Positions 44,037-61,189 of a stretch of DNA of 64,000 nucleotides are shown in pieces. Each line of letters starts with the position of its first letter. Within the stretch, counting starts at the first letter, position 1. The stretch lies in contig NC_135783.1 of NCBI RefSeq assembly GCF_051106095.1, positions 182,978,947 through 183,042,946 on the forward strand, in the 5' to 3' direction. The position numbers and the translations under genes are program-made. The notes below the pieces were generated by a model. It did not search any database, had not been told where the DNA came from, and worked only from the letters and a program-made list of their open reading frames with translations. This DNA is from Pogona vitticeps. Lineage: Eukaryota; Chordata; Lepidosauria; Squamata; Agamidae.

Positions 44037-47000
44037 TTTATTTTTGTATTCTGTACATAAGAGTCTTGCACAGGCCTTTGAAAAACAAAATCAGAAAGTA
44101 AAAACATAAATACATATATATTTTCTTACAAAATGCCAAATATACAAAATATACATACTGTACTGCGCTTTCTGCTCATTTTGTACACAAGTTAAAAATT
44201 CCCAGGCAAGCCAGGGCCTCTGATGCAGGGAGGCTGGATCGGCTGCAGAATAAGCAGGTTCTTCCTCTCCCTGCTTTAGCCTAATGCTGGACCCAGCCTC
44301 TGCCCCCTTTGATAACATCTTTCCTCCTTGCTCTTCTGTAAAGAGGTGTTTTGTTGTTTCAGAGAACTTGATCTCCAGTTCACAGAAAAAGAGGAAAGGG
44401 AAGAAGGGGAAATGATTACTGTTTTGGGAAAGGAAGGAAATAGGCGGCAGGGCTTCATAAAGCCCTAAATTCTCCAATTAGTGTTTAGGCAACAACAACA
44501 AGAAGAAAAGGCAAACCTCTTAGGTTCACAGAAAGCTAACTTTTTAACAAGCTTTTTTTTTTGCCATGTTAAATTTTAACATGATTTTAAGAGACTGGGA
44601 GTAATGGAAGCTATTAGCACTTCAGGCAGAAATATGAAAAGCTCTGGAAGTGAAACTTAATTTTCCTGGATCAGGAGCACCTTTGAAGAAAATTTTATAT
44701 GTGATGATGTAGCAGAACATTTTGTCTGCAGTTTCATTTCAGAATTATGTGATATATTTAATAAGGTGTCTGTTCAGAAAAAGCAGAACACTTAAAAAAA
44801 GAAGTACACAACTTAGGAATGAGGTAAACCAATTAACTATTGTCTACCCTTCCTTTGGTTATAACCATCTGGGATATCAGGCTAAAACAAAGTAAAAATT
44901 AAAACAAATTTATTTGGAGAAGATCCCATTGAACTTATTAGGAAATACGTCTGAGGAGATACATGTAGAGCTAGCCTGAAAAACACTATGGGGCACAATC
45001 CAGAAATAATTAATTTTGATCTTGTAATCATGCCCCTCCGATGGGACTTAAATTAGATAGAGTCAACCTCAGTAGGATATGAAGCTCATGATCCTCTGGA
45101 TGCCAATTCAGACATGCCAATAGGCAGGACTTAATATTCTGGTACCTATGTGTCTAGACAACAGCAGTCCTAATCATGATACGGATTTGCCGGATCAGAT
45201 CAAGGGCGCTAAACAGGTCTGCAGTTGGAAATACATTTTCTAGAGAACAGTAACTCAACCTTTTTCCCAAGTGAAAACAACAGCACTTACAAACCCAGCA
45301 AATATGGGGCAGGATGGCCCTGTGAGGGTCCTTGTTTCGAAAGCAATGCGGCCCCAATCCAGTCCAGAGTTAGAAGCACTTCAAAAACCAGACTGCATTT
45401 TCATCAAATGGAAAATCACGTAAACAGGAGCACTGGAATGTGACCAAGGTGGGGCTGGCGGGGTGGGGGCAGGGAGACCCAATACATATAGTATGGTGGG
45501 GAGGGGGGCTGATTCTATATGTAAAGTGATTTTTACATATGTCCAACAGGGGGAATGGCAGCCTTGTGGGAAGAAAGGAGATATTATATAGCCTGCTTTA
45601 CATATTTCAGTGGTGGCTGTTTTGTCAGGTGTTCTTAATTAAAACTCCATTACACATAGAAAAAAGGGAGGGGGAGAAGGAGGAGGAGGGGAGTCTCAGA
45701 TTTCCTCACGTTAAACAGGAGACCTTCCCGAGACTTCCTTTCCCTCCATTTTCATAAAAGGAATGTGGGGCTGGGGGAGCTGAGAGCAGCTCCAGAGCTG
45801 AACCTCAACAAATTCTTTTGTTAACTTTCCCCATAAAAATGGATCCCATGCTTCTGCCTTGCTGCAAGAGAAACACACTTTTGTTTCTCTTTTGTCTCCT
45901 TTAACAAAAGAGAGGAGAGTAAAAAGCATTCTGCCGAAAATCAACATGTCACTTCTTTTTCAGAGGGCTGGGCAGGCAGCAGCTCCCCTCCCTTCCCCCC
46001 TCCCCTCCCCAAATCTTGGCAAGCTGTGCTCTTAAAATGAAGTGGGAGACACACACTCTTCTCCTCCCCCCTCCAGCTCCCTGGAGCCTATGCAGGTTCA
46101 ACTCACAACACACTTGCCTTCCACAAGGTGAGAGTTTATAAGTCGCAGTTCTACACACTTACTTGCGGGCAAGTCCCACAGAACTCTCAGACAGGGGGGG
46201 GGGACCTCATGAAGAGGCCTGGGAAGGAGTTTGTTGCTGCATCAACAGCGAAGGCGCCTGTGGCTACCAATTAATGGCAGTATGAGCCTGGTGGAGTAGC
46301 GTAAGTGTAGCCCACGAAAGATCCCACTTCCATAAATCCATTTGCCTTGGGACCCTCGGCTGCGAGAACTGCTGGGGCAATGTTGTCTTGTGCCAACCTT
46401 TGTCCGAGCGTGCCTTGCCGACTGCTGGAAACTCTCGGGCAGGATCTCAGCCAGCCTGCGGCCATGCTGGGCTAAAAACCTCGGAGGGCTTCACTACCTT
46501 CCATCCTGCTCTACCTCAACCTGACTTCTTCGCTGCACCCTCAGAATACTGGACCAGATCAACAAGAGGTGATGACCTCTCATCCTAGCCCAAACCCCAG
46601 GGCAAACAGGACTCAGTTCCTGCCTGGATTCAATTATGTCAGTGGGTTCAATTAATTTGTTGGTAATGGAGGGAAGAGCTGACTGAACAGCTCAGTGGTT
46701 TAAGGTATCTGACTGTGGAGCCAAAGGCTGGGAGTTCAATTCCCCCCCCCCCCCGTGCCTCCTGCGAGTAAAGCCAGCCTGTGCAGCCTTGGGCAAACTG
46801 CAAAGTCCCAGGGCACCCCCCCCCAGAAGAAAGGAATGATAAACCACTTCTGAGTACTCTCTACCTGGAAAACCCTAAAAAATGGGTCACCATAAGTCAG
46901 AAGTGACTTGATGGCAGATGTTTATTATTATTAAAGGAGGGAATGGCCTATCCTTTTGGCACTTCTGAAATACACAAATGTGACCATGTGTTTTTTTTAA

Positions 47001-47420
47001 TGCTTTCTCCTGCCCTTTTCCTCTCAGGTGTCTCTCATAATCTTCCAACCCTGGCACAAGTCCAGCTTATCATTTGAATGGATACTGCAGTCCTTAATTT
47101 AAAAAAAAAAACCCAATAATAACAATAAAGGGGAGAGGAAAGAAAAGACATTCTCCCTGAGACAGAAATGGTTTGTTTCTGTCTCGCAGAGCAGCCGAAA
47201 GGACACTTATTCTGCGCGCTCCAACTTGGCTAGCAAGAAAACCCCCGAGCTGGAATTTCCCCGGCCTTGTAACAGGTCTCATTTCTTGACAAGGAGAAAA
47301 GGCCACTAACAGCACCTCCTGCACCCTCCCCTCTTTCCTTCAAATCATGTCTTCTCCACAAGAAGATAAAGAGCAAGCCTCGTGGGGGAAACACAGGTCA
47401 GTGGGGGGTGAGCCCAAGCC
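44037..47420 (-). other. FZD7: Probable FZD7 3' untranslated region with candidate poly(A) signals
   Basis: Downstream of the FZD7 stop the minus strand has AATAAA at 46926-46921 (inside a SINE tail), 44914-44909 and 44042-44037. The last follows an AT-rich run with TGTAT/TGTACA motifs typical of vertebrate 3' ends, so I place the distal end near 44020. The roughly 3.4-kb length is long compared with the roughly 2 kb I recall for human, partly because a SINE (46678-46938) is inserted antisense. No competing open frame is convincing here. The exact 3' end needs RNA evidence. Confidence 0.45.
46678..46938 (+). mobile_element. tRNA-derived SINE with BovB-like tail
   Basis: CAGCTCAGTGGTTTAAGG (A box), GGGAGTTCAATTCCCCC (B box), GTGCAGCCTTGGGCAAACTG, ATAAACCACTTCTGAGTACT and the tail CCATAAGTCAGAAGTGACTT. 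It lies antisense in the probable FZD7 3' untranslated region, and its (TTA)n tail supplies a minus-strand AATAAA. Confidence 0.85.
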
Positions 47421-50400
<2,980 letters not shown>

Positions 50401-51185
50401 TCCTCTGCTGAAAAGTTGAAAGAAACTTTCTCCCCGATCCTTGAATGAAGGGGAGGGAGGCCAGGCCGGGCGGCGGGAGAGAGAGAGAGAGAGAGAGGAG
50501 AGGAATATATATATGTAACGAAAGAAAGAGACCAGAACAAGGTTAGCTCGGATCGGGTTTATTATCCATGCTCCAAATAATCCTGTTTTCTTCGTAGAAA
50601 TGAATTTTCCGCGAACCCCAGTGCTACTTTCCTTCCGATCCTGTAAGATCGGAATGACGGTCTGGGTGGTCTGAAAGAGCTTCCCAATACTATTAATTTA
50701 CTGAAGTCCTTCCAGACAAACTTCGCATGAGGTTCCCCACCCCTCCCTAGATATGTTCAAGAACAGGGTGTAAAAAAATAATAGGTTATGCTTTATACAT
50801 GTTGTTGTTTTTAAAAGGAGAAGTGGAGAATAAATGTCAAGAAATAATAGAATGATCAACCGTGCCAAAGAGAAAATAGGCTGACGCTCTAAGTGGCTTG
50901 CTATCTTTTTTTTTAAAAAAGGATTTTATTTCTGTCATCACCACATTGAGGGCTATTATAATTTGAACACAAAATGGATGTGTGGTATATACCTGCCTTG
51001 GCATGCCATATAAGTGACTACTTTTGAACAGCTCCATTAAAATAACTGGAACATTCAGACAGCGATACCCGTTTCCTTGTGAGACATTTTATCTGTAAGG
51101 AATGTTATTTCATACTGCGAAATATACATGCTACAGACTAAACAACCGGATAAAGCTCGGTTGACTAAATATACACACTGGAATT

Positions 51186-51225
51186 TAGTCTAGTCCCTTC
51201 ATGTATCCATGAAGGGACTAGACTA
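51186..51225. other. Perfect 18-bp hairpin with a 4-nt loop
   Basis: TAGTCTAGTCCCTTCATG (51186-51203) and its exact complement CATGAAGGGACTAGACTA (51208-51225) are separated by TATC. No transposon ends or gene context explain it. Confidence 0.9.
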
Positions 51226-51334
51226 GTACCAATCGGAAATTAAATGAGAGTTAATTAAACGATATTTAATTTAATGATCTAATGATATTCTCCTTTCTTG
51301 TGGAATTGTTTCAGAGTCTTCTCTCTGTGTGTGT

Positions 51335-51510
51335 CCTATGCCGTCAAGTTGGAACCGACTTATATGACCCTAATAGGGCTGGAAAGATAATTGAGATATT
51401 TTAAGTAGTGTTTTTACCAGTTCCATTTCCCCAGTTTCCATGGCTGGGCTGGGATTCGAACCCTGTTCTCCAGAGTGCTAATCCATCACTTTAGCCACTC
51501 TATCACACTG
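51335..51510 (-). mobile_element. tRNA-derived SINE, antisense
   Basis: GCCGTCAAGTTGGAACCGAC is the BovB-like tail; GGGATTCGAACCCTGTTCTC carries a good B box (GGGTTCGAATCC inverted); TTAGCCACTCTATCACACTG is the head. Confidence 0.75.
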
Positions 51511-52344
51511 GAAAAAGAGTCTTTAGTAATCCAACCTGATGACATGGTTTGAAGAGGACAGCAGTTTCCACTGGAATCCTTTGGCTTGAATCATTATTAG
51601 TATTGAAACAACTCCACCTAGTTATAGTTCTACTAGGACTTTATTCTGGATACAGACAATTATGTTATAGCTGCTCATCTCCCAGGATCTCCCCCTTACT
51701 GTAACTGCATCATTCACAGTGATCAAACTTCCTAGCTGCATTTAATTTTTTCAAGACACCTCTCATTGTGCACAGTATTTTTGGGCAGCTGGGTCTTGAA
51801 TGGAGCCATCAGGATTCATTCTTTTTACAAACGACTTAGCTCTGGTTAAATGTCGATGGCTAGAAATGGTTTGTTGAAATGAACTATCCTTCCTTCCTGG
51901 ATTGTCCTTGGGGCCATAGCTACAGGGATTGTCATGATGAATGCCCTCATTACAACATTTACCATGGCCATATGTTAAGTATGTCTCTTAAGTGCTCCCA
52001 TCACTGTGTTGTACCCAGAAAAGTTCATTTTATTGCAGCAGCTTTTCTCAATTGAAAAGTGCAGGAAAGTTGTTTCTGAATAACAAGCGGCATTTATATT
52101 TAGCAGGCATAAAATCTGAGTCAAATATGCTTTATACATTAAATTAAATAACAGCTTAATCTGAGCCCGCCTTTACAGCTAGTTTCCACAATAGCAAAAG
52201 GAAAGAGATCTGAAACAAGGAGGGCCATGGTCTTTTGTGAGCCTTCAGGGAAAGGATCTTATGCCTGTGGCCACCTTTGTGGGAGGCAACCCAGTGGTCT
52301 AGGATTTTTGCTTGCTTGCTTGCCTGCTGGTTACCTTCTTTTCC

Positions 52345-52495
52345 TTCCTTTCCTCTAGCGAGCTCACAGTGGTAAATGCAGATTTTCCCCCTTCCCTCCT
52401 TTGTCCAACAGCAACCCTAGGAAGTGGGCTTGGCTGAAAAGAGAACAACTTGACTGGGGTCACCCATGAATTTTGTGGCTTTGTGGGTCTTGGGG
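52345..52495 (-). mobile_element. SINE fragment, antisense
   Basis: AACAGCAACCCTAGGAAGTG and GACTGGGGTCACCCATGAAT match the inverted middle of the SINE at 54164-54345 (which reads GGTTGTTGTGACAATAAAA). Confidence 0.5.
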
Positions 52496-52799
52496 TCTCA
52501 ACCTTTGAAGTCTACATCCAGGTGGGGAAGAAGTGTTCTGCACATACCTTGTGCTATTTTCAGCCCGATCTGTTATTCTTTCTTGTCCTCAAGCCCTAAC
52601 CCAACTCCTTTAAAATAAAAAGCTTTTAAGTCCTTATCGTTGTTCATGTCAGAAAGAATCTAGTGGCACTTCCCAAGTGGATAGATGAGCTGAGAAGGAC
52701 CTGCCTTTGCCCCGGGGTTGCCTGAATGGGTTCACAGGCCTCCCATGCATGGGCGGGGGGTGGTTCCTTCCATGTCCCCCAGCTTCTCTAAGAGATTCT

Positions 52800-53215
52800 G
52801 TGGAACAGCCTAGACGAAGAATCTCTCACTTGCCTATGGCTACCTGGTGGAGCGTCTCTCCTAAAGAATAGCTAGCTACCTGAATCACTCGCTCCTCTCC
52901 GGTTGCCCTCTGGTCAAGAAAACATCAACCAGAAACCTTTTCGGTGGTGGCACCTTCGTTGTGAAACTGCCCTTTCTCTGGAGGTATGCCAAACCCTCTC
53001 CTTTGGCATTTTCAGAAAACTGGTTAAGGCAGAGTTTTATAAAGAGCCATTTTGAAAACATTCTTCACTGAGGGATGAATCATAGACCTGTGTTCGGCTG
53101 CCGCCATATTCATTTTTATGCTTTCCTCCTTTGATTAATAGTCACATACTTATATTGTGTTACTACCTTGGTCTTTCTATTGTATTATTTATTGTGATTT
53201 TTGGGAGGGGGGGTT
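52800..53215 (+). mobile_element. L2 LINE 3' end
   Basis: CTACCTGGTGGAGCGTCTCT (YLVERLS), CCTTTTCGGTGGTGGCACCT and GGCATTTTCAGAAAACTGGT (FRKLV) follow the order of the L2 ORF2 C-terminus. The frame is decayed. Confidence 0.65.
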
Positions 53216-54163
53216 GTACACAATTGAGAGTAGTGACCTACCACTAAGTTTGGGGGTTGTGTGTAAAAACAAACAAATTCTTTGTGGCACAGCCACACCT
53301 AAGTGTGTAGATACTTTGCTATACTGTACTGATTTGTGTCAGCAGCATTTATAAGGCTTTCAGAAATGTAGCCATTATGTGTAGAGTATGACTATTATCT
53401 GGCTTTTAAGATCAGGCTCTGCTTTTGGGTCTCCCTTTTCATCCTTCTCTGCAGCTGCACTCACAGATGATGGACATTCTCTCTTTGGAGAAATTCAGCA
53501 AACCCCACCTTAGGCTTGTTTTGAAAATGGTTTTTATTTAGGAAGGCCCTTCACTAACACTTTCTAAAAGGCAAGGCAGAAATCCCGAGAATGATTATGA
53601 TAAGTTTGTTTGTTGCACCAGCCAAGAATGGATATTATAAAAATAAAATTGGGTTGGGGGGCAACAGGCAGGCAAGGGCATTTGCTCTGAGTTACACGAA
53701 GTATTCAGGCTTCCACCCATTCGGTTCTATTTTTTTCCATGTACCCAACCATCATGTCACAATATATATTTTTAATGAGGCAAGATTGGACTTGCTTCTG
53801 TGTTGATTTTGGAGAGGAATCTCTCTCGTCTCTTTATTTATAATTGCAGACCTCAGAGACGCATCCTTTGTCTGTGGATAACCAAGGTTAGTTGGTGCAT
53901 TTTGAAAATAAATGTTCTCACAGCCACCCAGAGCTTAGTCCCAAGACGTTGTCTCACAGATATTACCACAGGGACATACCCATGGTGAGATCTTTGACTT
54001 GGAATCATTATGTTTAGCTCAAGTAAATCCATGTTCGCATTTGCTTCAGCTTAAGCAAATTGGGCTTAATTTGACACGTTTGGAATCTATGTGCTAGGGC
54101 CTGGCATGGGATTTTTGAAAACTTTCCCATAGGCCTGCATTTCTGCTCAAGCCTGTGTGCCGG

Positions 54164-54345
54164 TGAGAGCCAATGGATCTCATGGCCAGAGTCATGGAAC
54201 AGGCCTTGGCTGACCTGCGTTCAAATCTCCACTTGACTATAAAACTCATTAGGTTAGTCAATCCCTCTCTCTCAGCTTGAACTACCTCATAAGGTTGTTG
54301 TGACAATAAAATGGGGAGGAGAAGAGCTATGTATAGTCCCTTGAG
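54164..54345 (+). mobile_element. tRNA-derived SINE with LINE-like tail
   Basis: TGACCTGCGTTCAAATCTCC is a B box; CTCTCTCAGCTTGAACTACC and AAGGTTGTTGTGACAATAAA form the conserved body of a common squamate MIR-like SINE. Confidence 0.72.
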
Positions 54346-54624
54346 CTCATTTGATTATGACTAATATATTGAAGTGGTGGTCCTTAAGGTTCCACAGGAT
54401 TCTGTTGTTTTACTTATTTATTATTTGTCTTATTTATGGGCAGCCTTTCTCCCAATAATGTACTTAGTGTTCTAGTATTTGTTTTGAAATGGATGGCATC
54501 GCTACAGAGGCCTGGCTATCCCTTTATTTTTCTCAAGGCTCCAAGTGATCTCAATTTCTAAAAGAGCTATACCAAAAATTTTAAGTTCCTTTGATTAGCT
54601 TCATAAGGGAACGTGGATCTGTAT

Positions 54625-54720
54625 TCTCGAAGGCTTTCACGGCCAGAATCCAATGGTTGTAGGTTTTTTTGGGCTGTTTGGCCATGTTATTAAGGTTTTT
54701 CTTCCTGAAAATGTGAATCA
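54625..54720. mobile_element. Penelope-like terminal fragment
   Basis: GTATTCTCGAAGGCTTTCAC, GGCCAGAATCCAATGG and TTTTTGGGCTGTTTGGCCAT match the terminal repeat of vertebrate Penelope elements; compare the end of the element at 3317. Confidence 0.65.
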
Positions 54721-57700
54721 TTTGGGTGGAACAGAAATGAGGGCGCTGTGAACCTTCAGCAGTTCTTGATCTCTGTGTCCACCAGCGATTGTCCCTATAG
54801 CCAGTGGAGATGCTCTATGGGTTGCCAGCCCAAAAACCTCTGGAAGATAACAGGCTCCTCACCCCTGGATCAGAACTTTGTGTAGCTTTACTTGGACCAC
54901 CAAAATATGCCCATTAACCTTGGTGTAAGCCCCAGTTGGACTTCTGAGCAGACATGCTCAGGGTTATGTTGCAAATCTTTGATTTTTTCCAATTCATATT
55001 TTGTAAACCCTTGAAGCATTTCTGTTCAACAGAAAACAAGAATAATTCTGGGCAATAGATAAGAAGTACTTGTTTTCATATCTTGTCCTATATATGTTTA
55101 TGCAGGAGTAGACCAGCCTTGTCTGTGGTGTAACTCTGCATTAATGTGTATAGGATTTCCACCATACCTCACATTCCTTAGTATGTTTTCTTGCAGCTCC
55201 CACAGGATTCTGTGGTATTATGATATTAAGTGCACATAAAAACAGAATATTAGTGTTTTCATTGTAATATCAAGGTGGAAGGAGTGTGGCCCTCTGGATG
55301 TTGCTGGACTGCAATTCCCAACATTCCTCACTATTGGGAATGCTGGCAAGGGCCACAGAAGTTCACCAGAGCATGGAAATTATAAAACACTCCTTGAACA
55401 TCTCACACACCTTGAAAATCCTATTAAGATCACCATAACTCAGGAGTGTTTTGAAAGCATTCAACACAGCAAATCAAGTCTGGGCTTTCATTAGAAGCTG
55501 AACTTTCCAAATTGAAGCTATTGTACTTTGAACTTATGATGCAAAGACAGTTGTAAAAGATATTAATGACAGGAAAAGTAGGAGGCAATAGTAAAAGAGG
55601 AAAACGTACAATGAGATAAACTGACTCAATTTTTAAAAAGCGCTATGGACTTAATTTGCAAAAGCTGAGTAGGGCTGATAATGACAAGATCTTTTGGAGA
55701 TCATTAATTCACAGAGTCACTGTAAATTGGAAGTGAATTGCTGGCACATTAAAAACAACAGAATTGTTACACCAACCTGGTAAAGCAGAACAGCATTACT
55801 GTTGTTGTTGTTCCAGTATTACTACTGTGAGGCTGAGAAAATATTATTACCTAGCATTATAATGTTATTTTGCAAGAGCTGGAAGTGTTTCACATTTATT
55901 GCCTTAGAAATGCTTACACAAAAGCTTCAAGGTATCAATTAATATCTAGATTCTGGAAATTGCAAGGTTGAGAGACGGTGTCTCCCCTGCGGCTGTGCAG
56001 ATAAGTTGATGGCTAAGTGAAATTTCAGCTAGAAAGTTGCCACAACTCACATGCTTAGGTACCTATAACACCGTCTGCTATGGAATTTTGAAAAAGACAA
56101 CAATCTTTTAGATAATTTGCATAAATTGGCATTGGATTTATATTCTTATACATTGCCTTGGAGCAGTTTTTAAAATGTGTTAAACAATAATTAAAGAGGT
56201 GTTCCAAAGAGTGGAATAATAAGGTCCTTATTTTTTGTTTGCTTATGTTTGTGCTACAGCACTGATTCTGGAAGAGAATGGTAGTTATATTCTGGCAATT
56301 AGGGAACTCGTGTTGCCTGTTCCAGATTCAGAACTAGGGATTCAGTCCTTGAAAGGAGGAGGATCCATACACCAGCCTCCCTTCCCTTTTTTTTAAAAAA
56401 TTGTTGCCTCATTCACTCTGAATCAATACAATGCAATAGCCAAGGGGCTGCATTTTCACATCTTTATTCTGATAATGTTGTGACCCTCTCTGTCTCTTAA
56501 GGGATAGCTGTGCTTTTCTAGTGTAGACAAAAGACTGTGCCATTGTTACCCCTCAACCCTGTGAATGGTTTCATTTGAAGGACCAATCTGGCAACCTTTC
56601 TGCCAGGCATTTCACCTTTGGTGTTAACTCCCACCATTTCCTGTCCTTTGCTTTCCACACTTTTAACCTCTTACTTTTTGGAATCTTGGCCAAAGCTTGG
56701 CTGAGGGAGTTTTTTGAATTAGAACTCTCCAAATCCCGGCAGGCCAAGCCATGGAATTGGAAAGGCAAAGAAACTCTGGGTGATTCCTTCTCATGGAAAG
56801 AGAGGACAAAGAATTCTGTCTGTCCAAGAGGAATTTGGGGATTTGATGGACTTGACAAGGCCAGATATAAATATACTCCAAAGGTGACAGGGGTGAAAGT
56901 ACTGGCATTCTTTTCTGGAGACTTCAGAAATAAATAGTTTGCAAAACCTGTGCAAATAGCTTGAAACTCCCTTGAGAAGAAGAAGTTGCAAATCTGGGTT
57001 GATGAGTTCAAGAGGCTTTAAAACATACTGTAAATAGTCCACTTTTCATAAGGAAGGGGATTTCCCCACCCTAAAAATTCATCCCCACCCCCACTATAGA
57101 CTTCTGCTTGAAAGACAGAATTGGTTTGCATACTTGAGACATCAGATGGCCTCTATATTAGGTATTGGTTGAGAAAGAGTTTCCTGTTTTAGATGGGCTG
57201 TGGATATAGTGTTTCTATTTCCTATTTTTTTCTTTCCTGCTAATTTGTGACAGGACTTTTTTCTGGTCCAGTTCACACCTTCCTGGTTAGATTTTTCTTG
57301 ACCTCCAGTTCAAACTTGCCCTGTGACTCGCCTTTTCCTCCTCCTCCTCCTCCATCTTGCTACTTTTAACAGGGCAGGCCCTACCATTAGGCAGAATGAA
57401 GCAACTGCTGACAGCAACAGATGCTGCAGTGGCAACAGTGGCAGTCATGCCCTAGCTATTTCTGCTGGGTTTCCAGGCCATTCCTCTTGGCTGGAAAACA
57501 AGAGTGTGCTGCAGGGTCGGTCTGCAGTCCCTTAAGTGGCCGACTGCCATCCGGTATGGGAGAGGACCCTGCCTCGTTGCCTGGGATAGAGTAAGTTTCA
57601 AATGCCAGCCCAGCCAGCTTGTGTACGTGGAACAAGGGCATGTGCACCATATTTCCTTTGCATTAGGCAGTAAAAAGTGTCTTGGTCTAGGTCTGGCCTT

Positions 57701-58615
57701 TAATAATCATGATGGATATACTTGGCAACAGAAAATATTGAATCCATATAAGAGGGTGGGCTTGATCTTAATGTTCCCTTTCTCTCCTGTTATGGTTATG
57801 ACCACCCCTAGAAACACGAAAAGCTTAGTTGGATCCAAATCTTCCAAATGTTTTTCTAAAAAAGAGAGATTTGTTAGTCCCTGTGTCATTTAGAGTCAGT
57901 TCACATAAGCAAGTTCAACACATGTTGGCTGCAACATCAAGTGAGAAATATTGTGAGTTCAGCTGATATACGTTAGCATATCCCCGTAAATGCACTTACT
58001 AGTGCCTCTAAGGATTGATTGCCCCTAGGGGGTGAGGTGAGAGGTAGCAGTGAGACTTATATACACTCCCACCATAGAAGCTGATCGCGGGCTATACTGC
58101 TCAAACAGGGCAATTCTCTTCCGTAAATTCTGGTGACCTGGAAAGATGAAAGCATGCAAACAGAGGACTTTGTCTGCTTTCCATGGGTATTTACTTAGAA
58201 GTAAGGCATGACGAACTGAGTCACTGGGCTCAAATTGACTGACGTCTGAGGAATTATGGGTGAGTTATCACTAGTTATCTGGAGGACAGAGCTGTTGACC
58301 AGGTAGTAAGAGACTGAAGCTGCATAGCAACTTTACAGAAATTCTCCTGCAAGGAGGCAAGAAACACAGGTTTGATCACAACCCTGGCATCTCCAAGTAT
58401 GAGAAAGACTAATGTTTCATTTGTACCGGAGAGCTGTTGCCAGTAAGGATGTTCCGTTTGTGGGACAGGAACCAATTCTCAGAATTTTTCAAGAATTCCA
58501 GAAGTAGAGTTCTGAGAGTTCCAACCCAGAGACCCACAGCTGCAGACACCTCCATTTTGCTCACCTGCTGCTTGGCTTCCTGTAGCCTGTACTTCCTGTT
58601 GAGAGAGAGAGAAAA
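54721..58615. other. Intergenic, candidate regulatory DNA at 55400-55760
   Basis: A palindromic-family fragment lies at 55275-55345. The 55400-55760 stretch is repeat-free, with TACTTTGAACTTATGATG (TCF-like CTTTGAA) and AGATCATTAATTCACAG. At 56571-57011 frames are open on both strands, without recognised domains. Confidence 0.4.
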
Positions 58616-58690
58616 AGACAGACAGACAGACAGAAAGGAAGGAAGGAAGGAAGGAAGGAAGGAAGGAAGGAAGGAAGGAAGGAAGGAAGA
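58616..58690. repeat. (GACA)n then (AAGG)n microsatellite
   Basis: GACA units at 58616-58633 pass directly into a pure AAGG run at 58634-58688. Confidence 0.95.
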
Positions 58691-59383
58691 GAGAGCCACT
58701 CAAGTGCTTGCTGAGCTTTAGGCTCTATACAGGGTGAAGAATATAACCATGTGTGGTTTTAGTCCAAAAACATTTGGTGCAGTAAAAGCAACAAGGAATT
58801 ACACATGAGTCATTGCAGTGGCAGTCTACCACTGAAACTCCTGCTTTGATTTTCATTTGCACATGACTCGTGGGCAATGAGATGAAGTCATGTGCAACCT
58901 GAAATAAAACAGGAACTCTTTAATTAGTAACAACCTGCAGTTGCCAGTGATACAATTCTTGTTGCATTGGCAGAGCAATGCAGTAGGGTTACAGTTTTTA
59001 ACTATGTCTGCTTTTTTAAAATAGTTGTTGTGAGCCACCTTGGCTCCTGCAAGGAAGGAAAGCAAGATATAAATGAAATAAGTAAACAAACAGATGAATG
59101 TATAAATAGTATCAATAACTTCAGGGAGTGTGAGGTAGGGGTTGGAGTGGCCTCTCTCAACTGCAGTCAGCTTTAGCTAGCATGGTTAATGCTCTGGATG
59201 GTGAGGGAGTCTGGTCTTGTATATCTGGAGGGACCCACTTGGAAAAGGTTGGATTAAGAGTGTCAGATAAAATCTTTCACTGGGTCACTTGAGCCAGCTG
59301 GTGGCAACTGCTATCTTTCAGGTGAATTTAACTCCTTGGGTTGTTGTGACGGCAACCTGTGAGGAGGGGAGAACTCCAACGTT

Positions 59384-59446
59384 TCATTCATTCATTCATT
59401 CATTCATTCATTCATTCATTCATCCATTCATCCATTCATTCATTCA
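59384..59446. repeat. (ATTC)n microsatellite
   Basis: CATT units with two CCATT interruptions, followed by a LINE-like TTTCTTGTCCCACCC tail. Confidence 0.93.
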
Positions 59447-59570
59447 ATTTCTTGTCCCACCCATCCAGTGACCAGGTCATGAGCATCTTGGAAGAAGTGT
59501 AGGATAAGAATGAAAGAAACATTACTTTAACTCTAAATAAATAATAACAAATAGCCTAAATAATGACATA

Positions 59571-61189
<1,619 letters not shown>

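Larger units (their letters stand above)
50401..52344. other. Upstream of FZD7, mostly unique
   Basis: Starts with a GA repeat (50479-50499) and then AT-rich DNA. Apart from the hairpin at 51186 and the SINE at 51335, nothing is recognised. Confidence 0.5.

Noticed and set aside
56571-57011. Overlapping open frames of 146 (minus) and 120 (plus) codons
   Set aside because: Both strands are open at once with no known motif; this probably reflects local base composition.
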